Source: an alpha proteobacterium U9-1i (GTDB lineage Bacteria > Pseudomonadota > Alphaproteobacteria > Caulobacterales > Aquidulcibacteraceae). From it: 64,000 nt of DNA. The stretch spans positions 124,001 to 188,000 of the forward strand of contig BBSY01000002.1 in NCBI GenBank assembly GCA_000974665.1, written 5' to 3'. Positions 34,794 through 43,927 of this stretch are shown piece after piece. A model generated the notes under the pieces. That model was not told where the DNA came from. It did no database searches and worked only from the letters and a program-made list of their open reading frames with translations. Position numbers and translations under genes: made by a program. Position 1 is the first letter of the stretch. Every line of letters starts with the position of its first letter.

Positions 34794-37544
34794 CTATTCC
34801 GCAGCGACGTTGACGGGCGACGCCGGCGACACGCCTTTGTTCTCGACATCGAAGAGCAAGCCGCCGCGCCGCGCGTAGACGAACCACGTGATGGCAAGGC
34901 AGGAGACGTAGAAGAGAAGGAAGCCGATAAGAGCGGCGGTCGCGCTGCCGGTCTCAGCAATCGAAAAACCAAAGCTCTTCGGAATGAAGAAGGCGCCATA
35001 GGCGGCGATGGCGGACGTGAAACCGGTAATGGCCGCGGATTCTTTCTCCGCCTGCTTCAACTGCTCCTGGGGGGAAGCTTGAGGCGAAAGCCGCGCGATC
35101 TCTTTCCGCATGATGGCCGGTATCATTTGGAACGTGGATGCGTTGCCGACGCCGCTCGCGAAGAAGAGCAGCATGAAGCAGGCGAAGAAGCCCCAGAACG
35201 CGCCGGGCGCGGTCTTGTTAGCAAGGAAGTAGATGACGCCGATCGTGCCCAGCATCATCATGGCGAAGACAGCGAGCGTCACCCGCGCGCCGCCGAAGCG
35301 ATCGGATATCCAGCCAGTGAAGGAGCGCGACAAGGCGCCGACCAGCGGCCCGAGGAAGGCGATCTGCAGCACATTGATTTCGGGAAACTGCGTGCTGGTC
35401 AGCAGGGGGAACGCGGCGGAGAAGCCGATAAACGAGCCGAACGTCCCGGTATAGAGCCAGCACATGATCCAGTTTTGCGTGCGCGTGAAGATCACCGATT
35501 GCTCAGCAAAGGAGGCCTTCGCGGTCGACAGATCGTTCATGCCGAACCAAGCCATGAAGGCGGACACGACAATGAACGGGACCCAAATGAAGCCGGCGTT
35601 CTGCATGAACATCGTGCCGCCAGCTTGCGTGGTTTGTCCGGCGCCGCCGAAACTCCCAAACACCGCCATGGTGATGGCGATCGGCACCAGGAATTGCATG
35701 GCGCTGACGCCTAGATTGCCGAGCCCGGCGTTGAGCGCCAACGCATTGCCCTTCTCAGCGCGCGGAAAGAAGAAGCCGATATTTGACATTGAGCTCGCGA
35801 AATTGCCGCCGCCCAATCCGCACAGAAGCGCCAAGCCCAGCATGATCCAGTAGGGCGTCTCAGCGTTCTGGACGGCAAAGCCAATGCCAAGCGCGGGTGC
35901 AAGCAGCGACCATGTCGTCAGCGTCGTCCAGAGCCGCCCGCCAAACACAGGCACCATGAACGAATAGAAGATGCGAAGCGTGGCGCCTGAAAGACCCGGC
36001 AGTGCAGCAAGCCAGAAAAGCTGATCGGTTGTGTAGTCAAAGCCAATGGCCGGGAGCTTGGCCACGACCACCGACCACACCATCCAGACGGCAAACGACA
36101 GGAAAAGCGAAGGTACGGAGAGCCATAAGTTGCGCGCGGCGATGGCTCTCCCCTTCGCCTTCCAGAATGCTGCGTCGTCGGGGCGCCAATCGGTGATGAG
36201 CCCAGCCATCGCCGGCTTGTGCTTGGCCGGCTCGTGGATCGGCTGCATTTCTGGAAATTGCGGCAGGACGTCGAGCATCTGGCCCGCGGCTTCGCGCTCC
36301 ATTTGGCGGACCGCAAAGTGCATCCAGACAAGAGAAGCGGACACGATGAGGAAGAGCAGCATGAAGCAGCTCGTCCAGATGCCGGTCAGATCATTCAGCA
36401 TGCCGAAGGCGATCGGCAGCACGAAGCCGCCAAGACCGCCGATCATGCCGACAAGACCGCCAACCGCGCCGACGTCCTTCGGATAATAGACCGGGATGTG
36501 CTTGAACACCGCCGCCTTGCCCAAGCTCATGAAGAACCCAAGCACGAAAACGATGATGGTGAAGCCGACGAGGCTTGTCTCCAGCCGGAAGGCAATCGGG
36601 CCTTCGATGCCGTCGATCACATAAGCGGTCGGTGGGTAGGAAAGCAGAAACGTCGCCGCGATGCCGACCAGGAAGGTCCAATACATCACTTGCCGCGCGC
36701 CAACCTTGTCCGAGAGATGCCCGCCATAGATCCGAAACAGTGACGCCGGCACCGAGAACGCCGCCGCGACCATGCCCGCGGTCTTCAAGTCGAGATCGTA
36801 GACGCCGACCAGATAGCGCGGCAGCCACAGCGACAGAGCGACGAACGCGCCGAACACGAAGAAGTAATAGAGCGAGAAGCGCCACACCTGGACGTTCTTC
36901 AGCGGCTCGAACTGCGCCAGCATCGAGCGTGGGCGAGCGCCGCTACGCCGCCGTGCGATCAGCTCGGGATCATCCTTCGTGAATAAGTAAGAGCCAATTG
37001 CGATCGCGACTAATGCGATTGACCAATATTGCGCGACGGCTTCCCAGCCGAATGCAAGCAGCACGAAGGGCGCGACGAACTTGGTGACGGCGGCGCCGAC
37101 ATTGCCGGCGCCAAAAATGCCAAGCGCGGTGCCTTGCTTTTCCGCCGGATAGAATTTCGACACATAGGTGATGCCAACGGCGAATGAGCCGCCAGCAATG
37201 CCCACGCCCAACGCTGCGAGCAGGAATTGCGGATAGGTCTCGGCGTATGAGAGCAGGAAGGTGGCCGCCGCGGCCGCGAGCATGACCAAGAGGTAGACAA
37301 GCCGCCCGCCGAACTGGTCGGTCCAAACGCCAAGCACCAGCCGAATGAGCGATCCGGTCAGGATCGGCGTGCCGATCAGAAGGCCGAATTGCGTCTCGGA
37401 CAGGCCGAGATCTTGCTGAATCTGGACGCCGATGATCGAGAAAATGGTCCAAACGGCAAAGCACGCTGTGAAAGCGATGGTGCTCAGCCAAAGCGCGCCA
37501 TCTGCGCCGCTCTGTTTGGCGGGTTGCTCGCTCAGTGACATCAT
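34794..37544 (-). CDS. narK: Fused NarK1-NarK2 nitrate/nitrite transporter
   Basis: A 916-residue protein with two complete MFS transporter units. The first (about residues 10-430) resembles NarK1-type nitrate/proton symporters; the second (about 470-890) resembles NarK2-type nitrate/nitrite antiporters, with the Gly-rich signature GLALLCGLGGGNFASSMSN. A loop of ~40 residues joins them. Such fusions are known from Paracoccus and relatives. It is the first gene of the operon, and an FNR box centred 84 bp upstream fits activation with a 40-nt leader. Confidence 0.93.
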   Translation of the reverse strand: MMSLSEQPAKQSGADGALWLSTIAFTACFAVWTIFSIIGVQIQQDLGLSETQFGLLIGTPILTGSLIRLVLGVWTDQFGGRLVYLLVMLAAAAATFLLSYAETYPQFLLAALGVGIAGGSFAVGITYVSKFYPAEKQGTALGIFGAGNVGAAVTKFVAPFVLLAFGWEAVAQYWSIALVAIAIGSYLFTKDDPELIARRRSGARPRSMLAQFEPLKNVQVWRFSLYYFFVFGAFVALSLWLPRYLVGVYDLDLKTAGMVAAAFSVPASLFRIYGGHLSDKVGARQVMYWTFLVGIAATFLLSYPPTAYVIDGIEGPIAFRLETSLVGFTIIVFVLGFFMSLGKAAVFKHIPVYYPKDVGAVGGLVGMIGGLGGFVLPIAFGMLNDLTGIWTSCFMLLFLIVSASLVWMHFAVRQMEREAAGQMLDVLPQFPEMQPIHEPAKHKPAMAGLITDWRPDDAAFWKAKGRAIAARNLWLSVPSLFLSFAVWMVWSVVVAKLPAIGFDYTTDQLFWLAALPGLSGATLRIFYSFMVPVFGGRLWTTLTTWSLLAPALGIGFAVQNAETPYWIMLGLALLCGLGGGNFASSMSNIGFFFPRAEKGNALALNAGLGNLGVSAMQFLVPIAITMAVFGSFGGAGQTTQAGGTMFMQNAGFIWVPFIVVSAFMAWFGMNDLSTAKASFAEQSVIFTRTQNWIMCWLYTGTFGSFIGFSAAFPLLTSTQFPEINVLQIAFLGPLVGALSRSFTGWISDRFGGARVTLAVFAMMMLGTIGVIYFLANKTAPGAFWGFFACFMLLFFASGVGNASTFQMIPAIMRKEIARLSPQASPQEQLKQAEKESAAITGFTSAIAAYGAFFIPKSFGFSIAETGSATAALIGFLLFYVSCLAITWFVYARRGGLLFDVENKGVSPASPVNVAAE

Positions 37545-37621
37545 GACGGTCGCCCCGTTCGCCGCGGCGCCTAAGCGCCGTCCTTCGTGGAAACCATCAC
37601 CATCATTCGCGAGCGAAGCAT

Positions 37622-37635
37622 TTGATGTGGATCAA
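37622..37635. promoter_or_regulatory. FNR-type box for the narK operon
   Basis: TTGATGTGGATCAA is an exact consensus match centred about 84 bp upstream of the narK ATG. Activation from -41.5 would put the transcription start near 37587. Confidence 0.8.
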
Positions 37636-37765
37636 GCGGCGGCGGTCCGCGCGCGAGAAAAGCGCACCTGTGCGAGCCGGCCGCAGGCTTGATTGATCGA
37701 TGTCCTGCCTATGCCTTGCGGAATATCAAGCTGGGGCTTGGCATTGGTTAAGCCGCCGCTCTCAC

Positions 37766-37779
37766 TTGATCTGCATCAA
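37766..37779. promoter_or_regulatory. FNR-type box for the regulator and molybdenum cofactor operon
   Basis: TTGATCTGCATCAA is an exact match centred about 60 bp upstream of GTG 37833. A start site 41.5 bp downstream falls near 37814, which supports GTG 37833 over the TTG at 37806. It suggests autoregulation of the Crp/Fnr gene. Confidence 0.75.
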
Positions 37780-37832
37780 ATCGCTCGGCGCCGAACGGCG
37801 CCAGATTGACCTCGCCAAGGCGGGAGAGCGGC

Positions 37833-38603
37833 GTGCGCGCGAGTGAGATCGAGAGAGTGAAGGGACTGCCGCTCTTTGCGGATGTGGCGCCCGACACGTT
37901 CCGCGTCGCAACCGCAGGCGCCCATCTGCAACGGTTTCCGCCCGGCACAATGCTCCTGCTTGAGGGCGATCCTGTAGATTTTCTCTACGTTCTTCTGGAC
38001 GGCCAGGTTGAGCTCCACGGCACCTGGAATGACCACGAGACCGTGCTCACCATCCTAAGGCCGGTTTCCACGTTCATCCTGGCGGCGGTTGTTCTCGACG
38101 CAGCCGCGCTCATGTCAGCGCGCACTTTGGAGCGCTGCGAAATCCTGATGATTCCAGGCGACGCGATCCGCACCGCGATGCGGCTCGATACGCGTTTTGC
38201 CATGGCGGTCTCACGCGATCTTGCCGGTTGCTATCGCGGGCTTGTGCGCAACATCAAGAATATCAAGCTGCGCAATGGCGCCGAGCGGCTCGCCAATTAC
38301 TTGCTCGCCTTACGCGCCGCCGACAATTCAGGCGGTGTTGTGCGCCTTCATCACGAAAAGCGCGTGCTCGCATCTCTTCTCGGCATGACGCCTGAGAACC
38401 TGTCACGATCTTTTGCAGCGTTGCAGCAGCACGGCGTTACGGTCCAGGGCGCGGTCGTCAGCCTCGGCAGTATCGCTGCGCTCGAAAACCTCGCGAAGCC
38501 CGACCCCCTCATTGACAATCATGCGCCCCGCGGCGGCGATATCGTCGCCGACGCCGACGCTGAGATCTGGCTCTCGGAACTCTCTCGGTCGAATCCCAGA
38601 TGA
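37833..38603 (+). CDS. Crp/Fnr-family regulator without an iron-sulfur cluster (DNR/NnrR-like)
   Basis: A 256-residue regulator starting at GTG 37833, with GGGAG six bases upstream. A cyclic-nucleotide-fold sensor domain with the pattern PPGTMLLLEGDPVDFLYVLL precedes an HTH whose recognition segment (MTPENLSRSFA) has the E-x-x-S-R residues that read TTGAT half-sites. The two cysteines are scattered (ERCEIL and AGCYRG) and do not form the FNR cluster, so direct O2 sensing by a 4Fe-4S centre is unlikely. A DNR-like NO/haem sensor is the more probable class. It overlaps mobA by ATGA and faces the narK operon. Confidence 0.85.
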   Translation: MRASEIERVKGLPLFADVAPDTFRVATAGAHLQRFPPGTMLLLEGDPVDFLYVLLDGQVELHGTWNDHETVLTILRPVSTFILAAVVLDAAALMSARTLERCEILMIPGDAIRTAMRLDTRFAMAVSRDLAGCYRGLVRNIKNIKLRNGAERLANYLLALRAADNSGGVVRLHHEKRVLASLLGMTPENLSRSFAALQQHGVTVQGAVVSLGSIAALENLAKPDPLIDNHAPRGGDIVADADAEIWLSELSRSNPR

Positions 38604-39211
38604 ACCGCCCATGCTCAATCTCTGAAACGCGCATTGCCGGGGTTCTGCTCGCTGGCGGCAAGTCGTCGCGCTTTGGCGGCGAAAAGGCGATCGCTCTCTT
38701 CGGCGGCAAGACCTTGATGGAAGTCGTTGTGCTGGCGTTCAAGGACTTGCCGAGATTTGCCGTGAGCGCACAACCTGCGTCGGCAGCCGCCGCGCGCGCA
38801 CACGCCTGGGGCGTCTCAGTCCTCAGCGACGATGTATCCGCGCCCGCAGGCCCTCTTACGGGCGTCGCTGCGGGACTGGATTGGGCAAAGCATGAAGGCT
38901 TTGACTTCATCGCAACCGCGCCATGCGATGCGCCGCTCCTGCCCGGCGACTTTGTCCAACGCCTAGCGGATGGCATCGGCGCCGCACCGGCCGCCTATGC
39001 GCTCACCTGCCAAGGCGAACATCCGCTGTGCGCGCTCTGGCGCGTTGACCTGCTTGAACCTCTCAAAGCCCGCCTTGACGCCGGTGAGCATCCGGCGGCG
39101 AGAGCATTCCTGCGGGAGATCGGCGCCGCGGCCGTTCATTTCGATGACGCCTTGGCCTTCGCCAACGCCAATACGACCGCTGCGCTCGCCGAACTGGAGC
39201 GCAGCGCATGA
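38600..39211 (+). CDS. mobA: Molybdenum cofactor guanylyltransferase
   Basis: A 203-residue nucleotidyltransferase. The N-terminal [17 protein letters not shown] is the GTP-binding signature, and [12 protein letters not shown] carries the metal-binding Asp. It adds GMP to molybdopterin to make the MGD form needed by NarG. It overlaps the regulator (ATGA) and moaA. Confidence 0.92.
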   Translation: MNRPCSISETRIAGVLLAGGKSSRFGGEKAIALFGGKTLMEVVVLAFKDLPRFAVSAQPASAAAARAHAWGVSVLSDDVSAPAGPLTGVAAGLDWAKHEGFDFIATAPCDAPLLPGDFVQRLADGIGAAPAAYALTCQGEHPLCALWRVDLLEPLKARLDAGEHPAARAFLREIGAAAVHFDDALAFANANTTAALAELERSA

Positions 39212-40200
39212 AGCCGCTCATCGATCCTTTCGGTCGCGCCATCACCTATCTTCGCGTGTCGGTGACCGACCGCTGCGATTTACGTTGCATCTATTGCATG
39301 AGCGAGCGCATGCGCTTTTTGCCGCGCAACGAACTCCTCTCTATCGAAGAACTCGATCGGCTTTGCACCGCTTTTATCGAACGCGGCGTCCGGCGCCTGC
39401 GGTTCACCGGCGGCGAGCCCCTCGTCCGCCGCGGCTTTATAGACCTCTTGCAGAGCGTCAAACGCCATCTAGGCGCGGGCCTTGATGAGATCACAATCAC
39501 CACCAATGGCGTTCAGCTCGCCGAGTTCGCTCTGCCCCTCTTCGAAGCGGGCGTGCGGCGCGTCAATGTCTCGGTCGATTCACTCGACCGTGACAATTTC
39601 AAGCACATCACGCGCCGCGATCGTCTGGAGCAGGTCTTGAATGGCCTCGATGCGGCCGAGCGCGCTGGCCTCAAGGTCAAGATCAACACGGTCGCACTGA
39701 AACACGACAACGCCCATGAAATACCGGAACTGGTGAAGTGGGCTCATGGCCGGGGCTTCGACATCACTTTGATTGAGACCATGCCGCTCGGCGAAATCGA
39801 CGAAGACCGCACCGACCAATTCCTGTCGCTTGCCCGCGTGCGCGAGGATATGGCGAGCTATTGGCGTTTGACCGACTTGCCCGATCGCACCGGGGGCCCG
39901 GCGCGCTACGTGCGCGTCGAGGATACGGGCGGCCGCCTCGGCTTCATCACGCCCCTCACCCACAATTTTTGCGAAGCCTGCTCACGCGTGCGTCTCACCT
40001 GCACGGGCAGACTCTATCTTTGCCTCGGCCACGAAACCTCCGTCGATCTGCGCGACCCCTTGCGCGTCAATGGCGGCGATTCAGCGCTTCAAGCGGCGAT
40101 CGACGGCGCCATCGCCTTGCGGCCCAAAGGTCATGATTTTCACATCGAGCGGCTCCGCGTGCCCGCAACCGCGCGCCACATGTCGGTGACAGGCGGATGA
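39208..40200 (+). CDS. moaA: GTP 3',8-cyclase
   Basis: A 330-residue radical-SAM enzyme for the first step of molybdopterin synthesis. CDLRCIYCM binds the SAM cluster, the C-terminal [20 protein letters not shown] region carries the second cluster, and the protein ends in GG as required for function. FTGGEPLVR is the SAM-binding glycine motif. ATGA overlap with both neighbours. Confidence 0.96.
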   Translation: MKPLIDPFGRAITYLRVSVTDRCDLRCIYCMSERMRFLPRNELLSIEELDRLCTAFIERGVRRLRFTGGEPLVRRGFIDLLQSVKRHLGAGLDEITITTNGVQLAEFALPLFEAGVRRVNVSVDSLDRDNFKHITRRDRLEQVLNGLDAAERAGLKVKINTVALKHDNAHEIPELVKWAHGRGFDITLIETMPLGEIDEDRTDQFLSLARVREDMASYWRLTDLPDRTGGPARYVRVEDTGGRLGFITPLTHNFCEACSRVRLTCTGRLYLCLGHETSVDLRDPLRVNGGDSALQAAIDGAIALRPKGHDFHIERLRVPATARHMSVTGG

Positions 40201-40451
40201 CACGATTGCTTTTCTTTGGACGTTTGCGCGACGTCGCCGGTGAAAGCGAACGCCTGGTCGACCTTCCAGCCGACATTGGCACAGTGGGCGAACTGCGTGC
40301 ATGGCTTGCGAATGATGACGCCGATCTCGGCGCCGCATTGCAGGCGGGCGGCATCCACGTCGTCGTCGATCAAGTCCTTCGCAACGGCCCGGCCGTGAGC
40401 GTTCGCGGCGCACGTGAGATTGCCTTCATGCCTCCATTGAGCGGAGGCTAG
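40197..40451 (+). CDS. moaD: Molybdopterin synthase small subunit
   Basis: An 84-residue ubiquitin-like protein ending in the Gly-Gly that is thiocarboxylated (PPLSGG). It donates sulfur with MoaE to precursor Z. The start overlaps moaA (ATGA). Confidence 0.93.
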   Translation: MTRLLFFGRLRDVAGESERLVDLPADIGTVGELRAWLANDDADLGAALQAGGIHVVVDQVLRNGPAVSVRGAREIAFMPPLSGG

Positions 40452-40452
40452 A

Positions 40453-41187
40453 GTGACAGAGACGGTCGTCCTCCTCTGCTTGGCAATCGCCGCCGCCGCG
40501 GCGCTCTACGCCTCGGTCGGACATGGCGGCGCCTCAGCTTATATCGCTCTTATGGCGCTCACGGGTCTCGCGCCTGAAGAGGTGCGGCCTGCAGCGCTTG
40601 TTCTCAATATTCTGGTTGCCGGCTTAGGCGCATGGCGGTTCGTCCGCGCCGGCAGATTCGATTGGCGCGTGTTTTGGCCCTTCGCCGCGGCCGCGATTCC
40701 AGCGGCGTTCCTTGCGGGAAGCGTCGATGTGCCCGAGCACATTTACCGCCCGCTGCTGGCCATAGCGCTCGCAGCGGCCGCAGCGCGTTATCTCATCTGG
40801 CCTCAACTTGATGCGATCAAATCGAGTGCGCCGCCTAGCGCATTGGTTGCTTTGCCCGCGGGCGCATTGCTCGGCGCGCTAGCGGGGCTGACCGGCATTG
40901 GCGGCGGCGTCTATCTTTCTCCGCTTCTGGTCTTCGCCGGCTGGGCCGACCCACAGCGGGCGACCGGGATCGCGGCGTGCTTCATCGTCGTCAACTCCGC
41001 GGCCGGACTGGCGGGCCGCGCGTCCTCGCTGGCGGCGCTGCCCGATTATCTTCCCTGGATGGCGGTGGCGGCGATCATCGGCGCGTTCATCGGCACGAAC
41101 TGGAGCCTCAAGGGTCTGAGCAAGAGTGGCGTGCTGCGCGTGCTTGGCGTCGTGCTCGGCATCGCCGCGGCGGCGTTGGCGACATGA
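40453..41187 (+). CDS. TauE/SafE-family membrane permease
   Basis: A 244-residue membrane protein with about eight hydrophobic helices and the TauE/SafE signatures (SVGHGGASAYIALM and GLTGIGGGVYLSPLL). It starts at GTG 40453, with GGAG six bases upstream, 1 bp after the moaD stop. Family members export sulfite or organosulfonates. Inside a molybdenum cofactor operon it could move a sulfur compound or oxyanion such as molybdate (inference). Confidence 0.8.
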   Translation: MTETVVLLCLAIAAAAALYASVGHGGASAYIALMALTGLAPEEVRPAALVLNILVAGLGAWRFVRAGRFDWRVFWPFAAAAIPAAFLAGSVDVPEHIYRPLLAIALAAAAARYLIWPQLDAIKSSAPPSALVALPAGALLGALAGLTGIGGGVYLSPLLVFAGWADPQRATGIAACFIVVNSAAGLAGRASSLAALPDYLPWMAVAAIIGAFIGTNWSLKGLSKSGVLRVLGVVLGIAAAALAT

Positions 41188-41642
41188 TCCGCGCTTCTGT
41201 CAGCCTTGAGCCGTTCTCGCCGGATGCAGAAGTCGCGCGCTTCTCATCCTTGCGCGGCGATGCGAGCGGCGCTGCCGTCACCTTCATCGGCTATTGCCGT
41301 GGGCGGTCGAAGAACCGTGCGGTCACCCAACTTGAGCTTGAGCACTATCCGGGCTTCACCGAGGCCGAGATCAACCGCCTGGCGACAGCGACCGGACAAA
41401 AGCACGATGTGAGCGACCTGCTCGTCATCCATCGCGCCGGCGCCGTCGCCGCCGGCGAACCGATCGTGCTGGTGGCCGCCATGAGCGCCCATCGCGCCGC
41501 CGCTTTCGCGGCCGTCGAAGAACTCATGGATTATCTCAAAACCGACGCGCCGTTCTGGAAACGTGAGACCGGACCTGACGGCGCGCACTGGATCGAACCG
41601 ACGGCGGAGGATCGCATCCGCCGGGAGGAGCGTGCGAAATGA
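41184..41642 (+). CDS. moaE: Molybdopterin synthase large subunit
   Basis: A 152-residue protein from ATG 41184. VTFIGYCRGRSKNRAV, LELEHYPGFTEAEI, then DAPFWKRE near the end are MoaE hallmarks, with the active-site Lys in FWKRE. It pairs with MoaD to form molybdopterin. ATGA overlap with the TauE-like gene. The same frame is open far upstream inside the TauE-like gene, but MoaE family length supports this start. Confidence 0.93.
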   Translation: MIRASVSLEPFSPDAEVARFSSLRGDASGAAVTFIGYCRGRSKNRAVTQLELEHYPGFTEAEINRLATATGQKHDVSDLLVIHRAGAVAAGEPIVLVAAMSAHRAAAFAAVEELMDYLKTDAPFWKRETGPDGAHWIEPTAEDRIRREERAK

Positions 41643-42181
41643 AGGATCATGCCTGCCGGATTGACGAGTCGCTGCCGTTCAAGCCAGTCAATGTAGCATT
41701 GCTCACCGTCTCCGACACGCGCGATGTCGAAAGCGACACCTCCGGCGCCCTGCTCGCCGATCTCATCACCAGAGATGGTCATCGGATCGCTGAGCGGGCC
41801 CTTGTTCGCGATGATGTCGAAGAGATTCGTGGCCGGGTGGGCGCGTGGCTTCGGGCGGAGAACATCGATGTCGTCGTGACGACTGGTGGAACTGGGCTCA
41901 CCGGCCGGGACATCACGCCAGAGGCGCTGCGTCCCCTGTTTGAGAAGGAGATCGAGGGGTTCGCGGTCGTTTGGCATATGTTGAGTTTTGAGAGCGTCGG
42001 GCTCTCGACGTTGCAGTCGCGCGCTTGCGCGGGCATCGCGAATGGTAAGTTCATTTTCGCCTTGCCAGGATCGAACGGCGCCTGCCGGGACGGCTGGGAG
42101 AAAATCATCCGCTGGCAACTCGATAGCCGTCACACGCCCTGCAATCTCGTTGAAATCATGCCGCGTCTATTGGAGCGCTGA
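41639..42181 (+). CDS. moaB: MoaB/MogA-family molybdopterin adenylyltransferase
   Basis: A 180-residue protein with [18 protein letters not shown] near the N-terminus and the substrate loop [19 protein letters not shown], followed by SRACAGI and FALPGSN. It adenylates molybdopterin before metal insertion. The length and sequence favour MoaB over MogA. Overlaps moaE by ATGA. Confidence 0.9.
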   Translation: MKDHACRIDESLPFKPVNVALLTVSDTRDVESDTSGALLADLITRDGHRIAERALVRDDVEEIRGRVGAWLRAENIDVVVTTGGTGLTGRDITPEALRPLFEKEIEGFAVVWHMLSFESVGLSTLQSRACAGIANGKFIFALPGSNGACRDGWEKIIRWQLDSRHTPCNLVEIMPRLLER

Positions 42182-42182
42182 A

Positions 42183-42668
42183 ATGGAGAGATCGCTCACC
42201 CATCTCGACGAGCACGGCCGCGCTCGCATGGTCGATGTCGGCGCAAAGCCCGCGACGGAGCGCCAAGCCATCGCGAGCGGACGCATTCGCATGCAGGCGC
42301 AAACGCTGCGGCGTGCGCTAAGCGGCGAAACCCCAAAGGGCGATGTGCGCGCCATCGCCGAGATCGCGGGTGTCATGGCCGGAAAGCGCACCTCGGACCT
42401 CATCCCATTGTGTCATCCTTTGGCGTTGAGCAGTCTCATTGTCGACGTCGCGCCAGATGAGAGCATTCCTGGGTTTGTCGTCACCGCCAACGCGCGCCTA
42501 ACCGGCCAGACCGGCGTTGAGATGGAGGCGCTGACCGCGGTCTCGGTGGCGTGCCTTACGCTCTACGACATGCTGAAGGCGGTTGATCGCAGCATGACGA
42601 TCGAGGCGATCAGCGTGACCGAGAAGCATGGCGGGGCGAGCGGCGACTATCTCAGGGGCGATGCATGA
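42183..42668 (+). CDS. moaC: Cyclic pyranopterin monophosphate synthase
   Basis: A 161-residue enzyme with [28 protein letters not shown] (catalytic region) and [20 protein letters not shown]. It completes precursor Z formation after MoaA. The start is ATG 42183, 1 bp after the moaB stop. Confidence 0.95.
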   Translation: MERSLTHLDEHGRARMVDVGAKPATERQAIASGRIRMQAQTLRRALSGETPKGDVRAIAEIAGVMAGKRTSDLIPLCHPLALSSLIVDVAPDESIPGFVVTANARLTGQTGVEMEALTAVSVACLTLYDMLKAVDRSMTIEAISVTEKHGGASGDYLRGDA

Positions 42669-43852
42669 TCAGCGTCGCCGAGGCGCGCGCGCTCATGCTG
42701 GCAAGCGCTGCCCCATGCAGCACCGTCAACGTATCCCTGCGCTCCGCCTTGGCCCGCTCCTTACGTGAAGACGTGGTGGCATCGCGTGATCAGCCGCCGT
42801 TTCGCGCGTCGGCCATGGACGGGTATGCGCTCCGCGCCATCGACACGCCCGGCCCTTTGCGGATGATCGGCGAAGCCGGCGCCGGGCGTGCGCTGGGTCG
42901 CCCGCTCGGCGTCGGTGAATGCGCGCGGATTTTCACGGGCGCGCCCCTTCCGGCCGGCGCCGATTGCGTCCTCATACAAGAGGACGCCGCGCGCGACGGC
43001 GAAATCGTGACCGCGCCGCTTGTCGAAAAGGGCCGGCATGTGCGCTCCGCCGGCGTGGATTTCAGATCCGGCGATCGTCTTCTGCAAGCTGGCGCGCTCA
43101 TCGATGCCGCCGCGATTGCGCTCGCCGCCGCCGCCGGACGCACGTCTTTATTGGTGTCGCGCCGACCCAGGGTGGCGGTGTTAAGCGGCGGCGACGAACT
43201 CGTCTCCCCCGGCCAATCGCCCGCGCAAGATCAGATCTTCGATTCAATGAGCGTCGGGATCGCGGCCTTGGCGGAGCAATGGGGCGGCGATGCCACGGGC
43301 ATCGGGCCGCTTGCAGATCGCGCCCCGGACATTGCCAATGCCATAAGCGAGGCCATCGCGGCACACGACCTCACCGTGATCGTTGGCGGCGCCTCTGTCG
43401 GCGACCATGATCACGCCCGCCCCGCCGTGCGCGACCTCGGCGGCGTGTTTTTATTCGAGAAGGTCGCCTTGCGGCCGGGAAAGCCCACCTGGTTTGCGCG
43501 CATTGGCGGACGGCTGGTGCTCGGCTTGCCTGGTAATCCCGCCTCAGCCTTTGTGTGCGCCCGCCTCTTCTTGCGTCCGCTCATCGAGCAAATGTGCGGG
43601 CGCGATCCCATGATGTCGGCGGGTGTTGGCAAAGCCCGCACCCGAACGCCGCTCAGCGCCAACGGATCGCGCGAGACCTATCTTCGCGCCGCCCCCGCCA
43701 CCGACGAGAGCGGTCAAGCCTGGATCGCAGCGCCGGCCAAACAGGATTCATCGCTTCTCTCGGTATTCGCTGGCGCCCAAGCCTTGATCGTGCGCGCGCC
43801 AGACGCGCCCGAAGCTCCGGCCGGCGCCCTGGTCGATGTGCTCTATCCTTGA
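42665..43852 (+). CDS. moeA: Molybdopterin molybdotransferase
   Basis: A 395-residue enzyme inserting molybdenum into adenylated molybdopterin. Conserved parts are [31 protein letters not shown], and [14 protein letters not shown] in the active-site domain, then [16 protein letters not shown]. It overlaps moaC by ATGA and is the last gene of this operon. Confidence 0.95.
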   Translation: MISVAEARALMLASAAPCSTVNVSLRSALARSLREDVVASRDQPPFRASAMDGYALRAIDTPGPLRMIGEAGAGRALGRPLGVGECARIFTGAPLPAGADCVLIQEDAARDGEIVTAPLVEKGRHVRSAGVDFRSGDRLLQAGALIDAAAIALAAAAGRTSLLVSRRPRVAVLSGGDELVSPGQSPAQDQIFDSMSVGIAALAEQWGGDATGIGPLADRAPDIANAISEAIAAHDLTVIVGGASVGDHDHARPAVRDLGGVFLFEKVALRPGKPTWFARIGGRLVLGLPGNPASAFVCARLFLRPLIEQMCGRDPMMSAGVGKARTRTPLSANGSRETYLRAAPATDESGQAWIAAPAKQDSSLLSVFAGAQALIVRAPDAPEAPAGALVDVLYP

Positions 43853-43880
43853 TCGCTGCGCGCTTGCGCCGCATCGCCAG

Positions 43881-43894
43881 TTGACCAACATCAA
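43881..43894. promoter_or_regulatory. FNR-type box upstream of hemN
   Basis: TTGACCAACATCAA has one mismatch to the consensus and is centred about 40 bp upstream of the hemN ATG. Activation from -41.5 would make the transcript start at or next to the ATG. Confidence 0.65.
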
Positions 43895-43927
43895 TCGCTC
43901 TCCGCGCCGGGGGGCCAATCATGCGCC

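Noticed and set aside
34740-35714. 324-codon plus-strand ORF over the narK end
   Set aside because: Very rich in Arg, Glu and Gly and antisense to the NarK2 half; no domain seen.
37833-38603. Oxygen-sensing FNR with a 4Fe-4S cluster
   Set aside because: Only two isolated cysteines exist and none forms the N-terminal cluster, so a DNR/NnrR-like regulator fits better.
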